Shown here: in pieces, positions 46,800 through 56,889 of the stretch | Position numbering within the stretch: the stretch's first letter is position 1 | Layout of the letters: each line of letters opens with the position of its first letter | Source: Polytrichum commune | Lineage: Eukaryota > Streptophyta > Polytrichopsida > Polytrichales > Polytrichaceae | Direction: 5' to 3' | Assembly: GCA_950295325.1 (NCBI GenBank) | Contig: OX485808.1 | Coordinates: forward strand, 14,510,501 to 14,574,500 | Length of the DNA: 64,000 nucleotides | The notes under the pieces: model-generated | The model's input: only the letters and a program-made list of their open reading frames with translations | The model's database searches: none | What the model was told of the DNA's origin: nothing | Position numbers and translations under genes: made by a program

Positions 46800-47292
46800 G
46801 GAATAAGCGGTTGGAGTTCAAGACTTTGAGATAATTACCGATCATTCTAGAAGAATCTATGGAATATACCTCAAAGTTAATAAAGAAAACCCGAAAGATT
46901 TAACCGGTTGGACTTGGCTCTCAACCGATCATGCTCAAAAGGTGATGGGAAAATCTATCTCAAACGCCATGTTGCACAACATGGCAGGTATTTTGGATCA
47001 TGAGCGTAAATGTGGGGTTTTGCTTCACATGTGGTTGCACTATTATGTAGCCTTGGGATGGTACACGAAATTTGTTTGTACTAAAGTTATGATGAACGAT
47101 ACAAATAGAAAACCAAGTGAGTATCTTAATATGATGTGGAAACCACTTAGAATCAAGTACCACAACAACACACTGCTTAAGTTATTTGCGATGAGAGAGA
47201 GGGATTGGCAATTATTGTATGCGATCGTGTACCTCTCATTCATCCAACATAAAGACATGAAATATGAGGCATGCAACCCAGAGGTTACTTAA
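46800..47292 (+). pseudogene. Orphan coding-like fragment, unrecognised
   Basis: One plus-strand frame reads DFEIITDHSRRIYGIYLKVN, then KENPKDLTGWTWLSTDHAQK, AMLHNMAGILDHERKCGVLL and HMWLHYYVALGWYTKF, and ends ...HKDMKYEACNPEVT before a stop. Amino-acid composition and the Trp/Tyr/His-rich blocks look like real protein, not noise. A stop lies upstream of the Asp-Phe-Glu start, and no initiator or splice site is obvious. It is probably a relic exon of a gene or transposon that I do not recognise, lying between a MITE and a minisatellite. Confidence 0.45.
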
Positions 47293-47305
47293 TTTTTAGT
47301 TGATT

Positions 47306-47590
47306 TGACATCAAAATTAGTTTGTTCAAGATCATTTGACACCGGGATTAGTTTTAAAGACCCAAAATTAGTTTGTTCAAGGTCATTTGACACCGGGATT
47401 AGTTTCAAAGACCCTTAATTAGTTTGCTCAAGACCGGGATTAATTTCAAAGACCCAAAATTAGTTTGCTCAAAATCATTTGACACCGGGATCAGTTTTAA
47501 AGACCCAAAATTAGTCTGCTCAAGATCATTTGACACTGGGATTAGTTTTAAAGACCCCGAATTAGTTTGCTCAAGATCATTTGAGATGAA
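47306..47590 (+). repeat. 51-bp minisatellite, about 5 copies
   Basis: The unit contains ATTAGTTTGTTCAAGATCAT, TTGACACCGGG and ATTAGTTTTAAAGACCCAAA. One copy is shortened. As 51 is divisible by three, part of the array is open (KLVCSRSFDTGISFKDP per unit), but it starts in no recognisable gene. Confidence 0.9.
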
Positions 47591-47839
47591 TATGCAACAA
47601 ACCTATAGGGGGTCAAGTTTTTGTGTTGGATGGATGAGAGGTACGCTTTCGTATGCGATAGTTCCCTCTCTCCTTTGCTAGGGGACAAGTAGTGACTTTG
47701 GCTATTCACAATCCCTCCAACCATACCACACCAGGAAAAGCATTGTACACCTTGGTGGTTCCTACTTTGAGAAACTTTGACCCCTGAATTTGGGGTCCAA
47801 GATCCATAGGTTTGTTTAATGGGACCCAATTGAAATGAT

Positions 47840-48331
47840 CCAACAACAAACTTGGGAGGGGTAGGTTTTTATTGCGCGAATGTTTGGCAATCCTAAATTC
47901 TTTCTATAAGATTATCGAGTTCCAGCTTTGAAACCTAACTATTCACAGTTGCAAGAGTTATTCACAATGAGAATCTTGATCTCGATGATTTCTGTTACTA
48001 AAGACCTCATCTCCTAAGTTGGGGTTAAAGACACTACAAGCATACGAGACCTAGGCAACTCATCTTACGTTGGTGAATTTTCTTGCAAATCTATGAGGCT
48101 GGTAGATCTAGAAATTTTAGTGACACACGACAATTTTCATGGATGCAAGGTGAGTTGCCCAAGTCTCATGTGCGTGTAGTGAGACCTCAATTCAGTGTAG
48201 TGGGACCCAATTGAAATGTATTATCAACAAACTTGGAAGGGGTGGGATTCTAATTTTGAACTATGAGTGAAACTCTTTTGAACCTCCTCTTAATAGGATT
48301 TGACCCATGAGACTTAGCTCAGCTTATCTAA
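47840..48331. other. Intergenic; no gene supported
   Basis: It contains two copies of GGGACCCAATTGAAATG followed by CAACAAACTTGG(G/A)AGGGG (about 47821 and 48198), a small dispersed repeat. Otherwise nothing is recognised. Confidence 0.4.
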
Positions 48332-48835
48332 GGGCCACTTCACACACAAGACTGAGAGCCCGTGACCATTACACTTCAAGCATTCTCATTGGTGAAAAAG
48401 GCGAAGCCGGTCCAAGTTCGCTTCACACTACGCTTGAAGGACCAACGGAGTATGTGAATGCACAATGGATGTAAAGTCTACATGGATGGATTCCTACATG
48501 GCATCAAATGGATCATGTTTCATGATCACTTGGACTATTTTCAAAAACCACCTCTTGGAAGTAGGCCTACCACAAAACCAGGAGACCATGGCACTCCGAA
48601 CGCTCACAATTGTTGATGTATTCTATTTTAACATATGTGAGGATCCGCATGAATAGAAATTCATTGAAATGGCATTTGGTTGAGGGCCCGGTCACATATG
48701 ACTTCACACTACACTTGAGGGTCCATGATCACACTAAATGATGTTGGAAGTGTCTTGGGACAGCCTTTGGACACTTTTCTTTTGGGCTCTCACAATCTCA
48801 TGGTCACAGCTCTTGGCTCGTGTGTGAAGTGGCCC
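48332..48835 (+). mobile_element. PIF/Harbinger-like MITE, copy C (504 bp, inverted)
   Basis: Begins GGGCCACTTCACACACAAGA and ends CTCGTGTGTGAAGTGGCCC, flanked by TAA on both sides. It is the reverse of copies A and B. The 63-codon frame is on the plus strand (48465-48656, MDVKSTWMDSYMASNGS...). Confidence 0.88.
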
Positions 48836-49061
48836 TAAGGCTGTCTAAGCATGACAAGCTAGACAACCAATTTTTATAACCAGCCCTGCTCACCCAGAAT
48901 TTGACCCAGAGAATTTACATATAACTCTAATGTTTGCAAATTCAACATCAATGTCAAGACTCCAAAAGTGAATAATATTTACTTACTTTTTGACATTTTC
49001 TTTTTTCTTTCCCTACAACAAGATTGGTAGATAGGTCTTGAATGGTTACTTCTCCTAACTA

Positions 49062-49385
49062 GCTCACTACTCATAGAATTTGAAACACACAATCAGTACA
49101 AGAGGGTTAGGAAATCCAAATCAACCTGTAACCGCTTTTTTCTCTCATAGTTTTCGAAGCTCGGATAAACATCTGATCATTAAATGGTCATATATTCCCC
49201 CCCCCCCCCAAAATTATGTTAACTATTGAGCCCTGAATGGTTATTTTATTTTAGGCACGTATTTCAATCTCTTTAAAACACATGTCTTTTTGGTATCCAT
49301 TCTTGGAGCCACCCCTTTCCACATAACACTCAAACATAGGTGTCCGATGAAAATAAGTAACCAAATTAGACAGGTCTACCTTCTA
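49062..49385. repeat. Dispersed repeat R1, copy 2
   Basis: It contains ATAGTTTTCGAAGCTCG, a poly(C) run at about 49197-49209, GAGCCCTGAATGGTTA, AAAACACATGTCTTTTTGGT and ACTCAAACATAGGTGTCC. Same orientation and order as copy 1. Confidence 0.7.
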
Positions 49386-50638
49386 TATGTACATGACCAT
49401 GCTGGCCACACGGGGAACATCCTGTCAGTCTGAATAGAGTTGCAATGCTTGCTACCATGATTTCGATCACTAGATTGGTAAAATGTAAGACACCCGTGCT
49501 TACAATTTCCACATTTTCTGAGCAATTTAGAACGCACACTGCATGCTACCTTCTTTTGAATGGGAAAAACTGCGAGATTTCAAACTAAATCTTTGAAAAC
49601 AGTGTTTATGGAGATTCGTGATAATCTTGAACTTACCCTTGCCACTTCACCTTGCTGCACTGTCCTTGTACAGCCTGAATTTCTTCCGGGCACATTGGTC
49701 CACACATAGTGAGTAACTCTTTTGAGCTTAAATAAACTCTCTAAATTGCTAGCCTCAACCTTCTCCAGCCTGTCTTTCGAAAGCCACAATCATCTACTAG
49801 TCCTCGGTTGGGAAATCATCTGCAATGGTATTGGTGAATGAATAGACTTTACCTTGAGCGATTTCAAATAAGACATATATAACTGCCTCTTGACTTGAGT
49901 AGGAGTGCAAAAGCTTCCAAGACACACTCAATCCCATTTGGTTGGTGTAATAATGTAAATTTCAACAGTCTATACACGTGCAGAAACACCACACATCATA
50001 GAACCCTGAACTTTCAGGCCTACTCAAGTCCGAATCTGAATTACAGAACCAGAATCATGAGCAACTATCTTGCACTTCGACACCCAATTTGATGAATGAG
50101 AAGGTCGTACTTGACGCTTCAGCTGGCACATTGTACACATGTGCGGTGAGAAGTGAATAGCAACAATTGTGCCTCAGTAATCTCAGTCAGAACATAGTCG
50201 CGAGGCTCTTACTCTTGTACTGGAAAGGTTGTTCAACTGAGTCAACCTTCTGAGACTCTGCCTTCACCCCAGCACGCCTGCCTTTGCCTGAAACAGTCTT
50301 TACTTCGCCTCCAATGCTTCTGTATTAACCTGAAACAATTCTGCCTTCACCTCGTGTTCTACTTTACCTGGGAAAGGTTTTATTGGCCTGTCAACCATCT
50401 GACAAAACAGAAGAAAAGAATTAGATCTTCAGACACTGGTTCTATCTAGAAATGTAACCAACCAAGTAAAGATCATACGCTTCTTAGATGTATGTCCCTT
50501 TCCAGTTCACAGAACATCTTGATCTTCAATTTGAAAGCTTGGTCCATTGAGTGACTTACTAAATCCACACATATTCAAGTACAAAAGACAAACCTCATGC
50601 TCTCTGCTCCCAAGAGCCAGGAGATATATTTGAATAAG
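49386..50638. other. Downstream of the methyltransferase gene; no separate gene
   Basis: Probably holds the 3' UTR of the minus-strand methyltransferase gene. Pyrimidine-rich stretches, such as CTGCCTTCACCCCAGCACGCC near 50260, have no coding support. Confidence 0.4.
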
Positions 50639-53600
50639 CTACTTCTTCTTGGACGGCTTTCTCTCGCCCTTTTCTGGAGCTTTTGGGGCACCCTTATCCT
50701 CCTGTTAAAGTGAAAGGACCAACCCTCTAGGTTCGTTAAATGAACCACAGTTCCTTAAACTTAATATTAATGCCAATAAATTATGACCTACTACATGAAT
50801 AAGGGCCACTTAGACAGAGGCCCTAACCCAAGAAAATGTTGATCCAGGAATCCACCTTTGTCATACCCAAAAACTTGGGTTGGATTATTAAAGGTGTCCT
50901 TATTCTGCATTCAACGCCGAGAGTTCTCACCTTTTTGGGTGCTCTAATAGGATTTTGGCGACTTCAGCCTTGGGCCTTTATGTGAAGGGAAGGGAAGGCA
51001 AAGAATTGGTCTACCAACACGCATTCAGCATTCTTGGGTCAACATTTTCTTGGGCCGTTGTGTAAAGTGGCCTTAGGATTAGCTACTAGAAAGATATATT
51101 GACTCATGTGAGAAAGTTTGACTGTTTATTGGTTTTACTCAATGATCTTGATGATCGTAAGAATTTACATAAGATGGACAGTTAGACTGCACAACGCTGC
51201 TTTAGACAGTGGTGCCCTGATCCAAATGATGTATATAATTCATACCTTTGTACAAACATAAACATAATGCAAGTCAGGGTCTTCAAGGTTGAACTGTGGA
51301 CCCAAAGTCATATCTTCCCCAAGGGCCACAGGATCTGTCACTGACCGTGAGCTGCCTTCATGTGCTCTTCGTGAGCCAGGTCTTGCTGAAATTCACAACA
51401 TAGTTCATTTTCAGTCAATTTTAGTAATAATTTGCAAAGGATTCTGAAGGCAAACACATAAATCAACACGTTACGAAGCATTCAATGCATGAGGCCCTCG
51501 AATATGTAGTACAAAATGCTATGTAAGGGAGGGGTGGACGGTACATACGTATTACATGGAGTTTGACATCCCACAGAAATTCTTCTGTCTTCAAATGAGG
51601 TATTCGAACACGTGGATCACCATAAGTAATCTGCTCAAATTCAATGAGTCAATTTTAAGTACCCTCAATGCAATCAAGAAGCTCTTGTAAGACAAATAGA
51701 ATGGACTATCTCTGCAGGATGTGAATAGAGGGCATTTACTAAACAGCAGCATATTCACAGGCAGCCAGAGACTGATCGGCCCAAGAATGCAAATGAGTGC
51801 ATGAGAGGTAAAACAGGCTCTCATATCAGAACTGACTATATGCCACACGATTCACCAAAAGTCTGACTCAAAAGCTCATGGAAATAGGGAGAAGACGAGG
51901 TGTTTAGTTTTGTAAGGATGCATACTAGCATGTAAACGCCTCCTGGTTTCAAAACCCTGCATGGATAAAAGTAACAATTAGAATTAACTTTTCCTGAGAT
52001 GTAAGAACATAGACCTTGCTTTGCATCTTCAGTGAGAAGAGACTGAACAACTAAACACCCTTACGGTCCAATGGCTCCCTCAATATGCAGGACACAACTG
52101 CTCATTCTGGGATCATGTACAATAAAGAGCTGTCATGTCAATCCTGTCAACTTCACACTATAAAAGAACCAAAGTTGCATCAAGACTCCCTTTAGACTTT
52201 CTGTGTGGAACAACCTTTATATAATGTTATCATGCCTATAGAGCGGAAAAGTTTTCACGAGTGAGAACCTGCGAACCTCTGATAGCATTGCTTGAGCACT
52301 ATGCGGTGCACTAGCTCCACACTGCTCTCATCCACATTCGACCCACATTCAATCAGCCACTAAGACCCAGAAATTTGATCCTAAAATTGTATATATTCAT
52401 CTTGGTTAATCATCCTCTCCTGACATTTTCAAGAAATGCTCTCATTTACTTCGCAGCAATGTAAACCCAAGTTCTTGCTGAAATCACAGCCACAACCAAG
52501 GACTGAGATATGCTGCTTTTGACACAAAGGATAAAAGAATGAAGTGCAGCCTTGATGAAGACTGACATCTCATAAATTGTCGGTCACAAAGAAGCCCCTC
52601 ACACAAGTGAAAAAAGAGAAACAAAAAAGTAAAAATAAAAATGAATGTCATTGGACAATGAAACCTCTTGCACTTGAAGTTCCAAGACAATATCGGCAAG
52701 CAACCAAGAGGAGCAAAGGAAATACACTGAGGGCAGAAGAATAGAAACCAACATTGAAAGTGAAAAACGTGCTAAATAGTGCTTCAAGTCGGGAACCAGA
52801 TGAAAATACCAGAAAGAAGCTCAGTGACGAACAAGATGAAAGCATGAAACAGGATAATAAGCAAATGATGACAGCAAGCAAGAACCAACTATACAATTTT
52901 ATTTTTTCCCTCACTGCTTTACATATTGCAAAATGAATGAATCAACGCTTACCATCAATGAGTCGAACATGCCTGCAAAACAATTGCACAAAACATCTCA
53001 GAACGAGGTGGTGGCAGGACTTTGCTATAAGGATTGTGATAAGCATCTCACAAGTCAATGCTGCAATGACAGAAATTACAACTTCAAGCAGAAGAGTAAT
53101 GCACCTACTAATATGTAAGTACCAAATCTGTGTACTTTATATGCAAGGGGCTTTTAGATTAGGCTGCACCTTTATCCAATACTGAATCAAACATTCCCTC
53201 CTTGAAAGCCTTCATGTCCCGAACATCCATTCTTTGGTCTGATGTCATGAGTAAATCATTGTGCACCCAATCATCCCAGACATGATGAGCTCTTTGTAAC
53301 CATGAACAACTGATACTGCCAGTATTGACAAGCTACCAAAAGCACCCACTGGTTCCTTTGAACTAGAAGCCTAGAAAACACCAAGTATTCGGTCCACAAG
53401 GATGTCCTCAAATTAATCTTAAGACTTCCTTAAAGGCATGAAGAGACAGGGAACAATTCCCATTGAGAGTTTGTCAATCAAGATACAGCATCTGAAAGAT
53501 TTGACAACAATTTGTATAAGATATTAGACGTTACATTGCACTTGCGCCATGTCCTTGTATTTTTCCGCCATGGCGTCAATCACAACTTGAGAGATGTCGA

Positions 53601-54262
53601 TATTGCAAATTTCTTGGTAGCCGTCATGTACCATGTCCTCTGTAATGACTGCCAAGATCACAAACTACCACCTGCCTTTAAGAAACTCTATTCAAAGAAA
53701 AATCATATCACAAAGTTCAGATATAATGTCGTGTATTGAAACAAAGTAGAAGTAGGACCTTTGGAAGGTTGAAAAGAGGGAGAACATGTGCGACTTCTGT
53801 GTGAGCAGTATAAAGGTTGTCCATTACAAATATTAATTACAAAGAACAAACTGTGTAGATCAGAAAACTAAGAAAACAAGACTTTCTGGCTAAAAGTAAC
53901 ATTCAAATGTATACGATCAAAAAGCTGTTTCTCTCATTATTTAGGATGACCCAATTTAACCTGAACATCGCTACCAATTATCAGTGACAGAAAAGTCAAT
54001 TGTCCCCTTTTACTTATATTCGCAGCTCATTCCAAGGGAAATCTATTTCTCTCCAGTCTCACAATTCACGAGAGTGAGTCAAACCTGCATTTCCACATCC
54101 AACCATCAAGACAGAACCTGTCTTCGGGAGATACATGGTGATAAGTGGTGCCAAGCCAGAATAGCGCTGGTACCAATCAAATGAACCCGCATCTTGGCTA
54201 TATCTGTTATCCCAATAAGACTCTTCTCCATAGGCTTGTGATTGACCTTTTCCTTTTGTCAT
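50639..54262 (-). CDS. SAM-dependent methyltransferase, METTL13/EEF1AKMT4-like
   Basis: Nine minus-strand exons: 54085-54262, 53535-53648, 53170-53238, 52953-52972 (20 nt), 52269-52321, 51926-51956, 51549-51630, 51246-51385 and 50639-50701. All phases agree, giving 249 aa. The start (MTKGKGQSQAYGEESYWDNRY) matches the conserved YGxxxYWDxRY opening, then FDWYQRYSGL. SAM-binding motif I is VLMVGCGNA (51-59). The acidic residue of motif II is in NIDIS (D77). MDVRDM and FDSVLDKG follow, then VRRVLKPGGVYMLITYGDPR and HYVYVCTK. The C-terminus is Lys-rich (KPSKKK). Relatives methylate lysines of elongation factor 1A or are uncharacterised plant methyltransferases; the substrate here is unknown. For exon 2 I chose the acceptor at 53648, which gives VITEDMV as in the family; another 9 nt downstream would drop three residues. 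The gene looks intact. Confidence 0.92.
50803..51072. mobile_element. MITE of 270 bp inside the last intron of the methyltransferase gene
   Basis: Begins GGGCCACTTAGACAGAGGCC, with AACCCAAGAAAATGTTGATC inside; ends AACATTTTCTTGGGCCGTTG, then TGTGTAAAGTGGCC. The arms pair over about 45 bp. Outer bases resemble the PIF/Harbinger-like MITEs A-C, but the interior is unrelated. Flanks are TAA and TTA rather than an exact direct repeat. It lies wholly in the intron between 50701 and 51246. Confidence 0.75.
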
Positions 54263-56300
54263 TTTTTAATAGCATGCAAACACTGTCAACCTGAAAAATA
54301 CAGAAAAAGAAACAGTCCTTTAATTTTCTCAAAGTCCTCCAATTCTATTCCCTATGAAGCTTTGATAGATACTGCAACCATGTTATCTTCTCATAGGCCA
54401 AGGCAGATGTATGGACACCCTCCGTTAGTAAAAAGAATGAGTCGGCATCGGCATCTCTCTTTTTAATGCTATTCTTCCCAGTTGGATTACTTTCATTGTG
54501 TCAAAAACTGATGATGCCTTCTCCAAGGGTACGCGTATACTTAAGTCTTTCACGCATGAATTTATTTTGAGGCCTATGCCCATTTAAAGCCTCCTCCAAA
54601 TTCAAAAGATATACATTCAGCCTTTAGTCTTCAGGATCCCTTCCAAAGAAGCAACAGTTAGCGATTGCGTCTCTCTACCTCTTTTCCACAAAAAAAAATC
54701 ACAACCTAAACCAACGCGAAGCATATACACTTCAGTAGGGAAGAAACCAAAAACTTCAGGCATACTGTTTTCGGCTGAAATCACACGAATTTTTCTCTAT
54801 TAATAAGCACTTGCCATCTGCTCAACAATAAGAAGTCCAAGAATATTCGAAAAGAGGAAAAATAACATATCAATTTTTAACTGACACAGTGATCAGACCT
54901 AGGTAATTACGTGGCCAACAGAAAAGCTCTAGGTAAATGTCACAAGGTACAACTCTTAAAGCACACGCATGGAAGGGCACGAGGCAAAGTAGCTGACGTG
55001 GAGGGTATCGTGAGATCCTTCCACTCGTGTGCCATCAAGTTTATCATTATTGCGGTACTTGAAATTTGAAGGCTTTGAAATTGAAACCCGCCAGAGAAAA
55101 AGTAGACCTACGCAATAATCGTCGTTCGTGATGAACAACCAGGGATACTATTTAGGCATAGTTATTATATATATTATCTTTCCGTGTTAACGGACAACGA
55201 GGATATAGTAACAATGCATATAGCATACTATTTACGCGTGGTTATTATATATTCTGAGAAGCGAATTCAATCTTTCAATGTTAATGGACAAAGAGGGTAT
55301 GGTAACATTGGATACAGCATTTCCTCTTTATCTGCCTATCTCCATTCTGTTGCATCTTAAGAATTTTGTCTACCAAAACTACATAGATAGCACTCATCAC
55401 AGAAACGACTAATATTCCTCACAAGGAAGCCATGACGTCACCAATGAATGAGAAGAGCTCCAACGATCAAGAAGACGTGAATCCAGAACAATGAATCTCT
55501 CAACTTATGCATCAAATTTTGTCATATTACACACATTCATATCAGAATAAACAAATGAACTCCATATGACCAGATCCAATTTCCACTATACTTCATCCCG
55601 GCCAACATCTTCTTTTCTTCCGACGACTTCGAGAACATTCTCGATCACCATTCAAAGCAGAACAGAAGCTTCCAGATCATCAAATACAACGAATCTTTTC
55701 GTCACTATTCCTGCAGTTCCCTCCAATCTCAAACAAGAACGTGGACATAATGCAGGTAGAGTAAGCATCCCTTGCGCTCCAGAATCAACCTAACAGTCGC
55801 TAAGCAATAGACCGAGCAGTCCTTAAACTTCCAGACAGCTCATGTATCACACAACTTCGATAAACCTCGTACCGACCGCCATCGATCCAAGAGCTACGAA
55901 ATTTTTGACACATCGAAATCGGAAATGAAACCACGTATTCAAGAGCAGCGAAGAACGCACCGTTTAATAAGGGTTGAGATCTCCGGCTTGTTGGAGAGCT
56001 CCAACATGAAACAAGCCTCTGCGGATTATTCAGTGAGATTTCATGCAGCCAAATCGGTTCCAACTCCAACTGCAAGGTCTTGCGAGCCCTAGAACGGTTC
56101 AAATACAAGTTGATGCGGAATGCAGGTGCCACAAGAGACCCAAAAACAACCGAAATTTTGCAAAATCTGGCGTGAGGAGTGCAAGGAAGCAACCGAGGAT
56201 GCTTGTAGCAGTAGAACGGTTCACCGATCGCTGAATAAGTAATTACACTAAAACGGGAGTTGCAGAAAAAACAAACAAACAAACAAACAAACCGCACACA
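54263..56300 (-). other. Upstream region of the methyltransferase gene
   Basis: No coding exon is supported. It may hold 5' UTR and one or more leader introns leading back to the GC-rich block at 56.3-56.5 kb. Long open frames near 55.8-56.3 kb do not resemble any protein family. Confidence 0.4.
55147..55320. repeat. Diverged tandem duplication
   Basis: Two successive copies each contain ACTATTTA(G/C)GC(A/G)T(A/G)GTTATTATATA, TCTTTC(C/A)(G/A)TGTTAA(C/T)GGAC and GTAACA..GCATA-like words. The second copy has an insertion of about 14 bp. Confidence 0.65.
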
Positions 56301-56470
56301 CAAGGCGGGGAAGCCTCCGATGAAGAAGTGTGAAGAAATGGGCAAGAAGTGCTCTGCCGCGACCTGACGCCGAGACGGGCGCTGTCGCGCGTGAGCGGCG
56401 CGGCCGGGGCAGGAATCGGGATGGGTCCCCTGTGAGTCGCTGACACGCGTCCTCGCCTCTCTACGTTAGT
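56300..56470 (-). promoter_or_regulatory. GC-rich block, candidate promoter of the methyltransferase gene
   Basis: A CpG-rich island (GACGCCGAGACGGGCG, CGCGCGTGAGCGGCGCGGCC) stands out from AT-rich flanks, as does the block at 31.26-31.31 kb upstream of the B3 gene. Both lie 1.5-2 kb upstream of the first ATG of a minus-strand gene. The promoter role is inferred. Confidence 0.4.
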
Positions 56471-56633
56471 ATTGGGCCCACGACCACGAACCCACCCAAG
56501 TGCCAGCTGGATATATTTAATGTTCCACCTATGACTCATCAGGCGATATATCCAATGATAGTATTTATTTATTACTAGCATGGTGGCCTGGTGCATTGAA
56601 ACTCAGATAGACCATTTGATATATCAACTATGA

Positions 56634-56886
56634 GCCCACCCACACTTACTAGTGTGGGCCACCAGTGAATGGTTCCTACCAGCACTGCTCACATTCAGTG
56701 GCTCTCACTAGCTAAACCAACTCTAAAAGTGGTCGTTATTGGTATTGGGGCGAACCAACACGTACATTGGTTCCTTGGAGGCAAGGATTTAGACATCCAA
56801 CAAGGAACGAGTGTATGGGTTGGTTCGCCCAAATCCTTCTACTGGTAGGAACCATTCACTGGTGGGCCGCATTAGTAAGTGTGGGC
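56634..56886. mobile_element. Fold-back MITE, 253 bp, nested inverted arms
   Basis: Outer arms: GCCCACCCACACTTACTA...CCACCAGTGAATGGTTCCTA against TAGGAACCATTCACTGGTGG...TTAGTAAGTGTGGGC. Inner arms: GGGGCGAACCAACACGTACA against TGTATGGGTTGGTTCGCCC. No open frame. Confidence 0.85.
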
Positions 56887-56889
56887 GGA

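Noticed and set aside
55800-56345. 181-codon minus-strand open frame
   Set aside because: Composition is not coding-like, no domain is seen, and it spans the GC-rich promoter candidate and an AAAC repeat.
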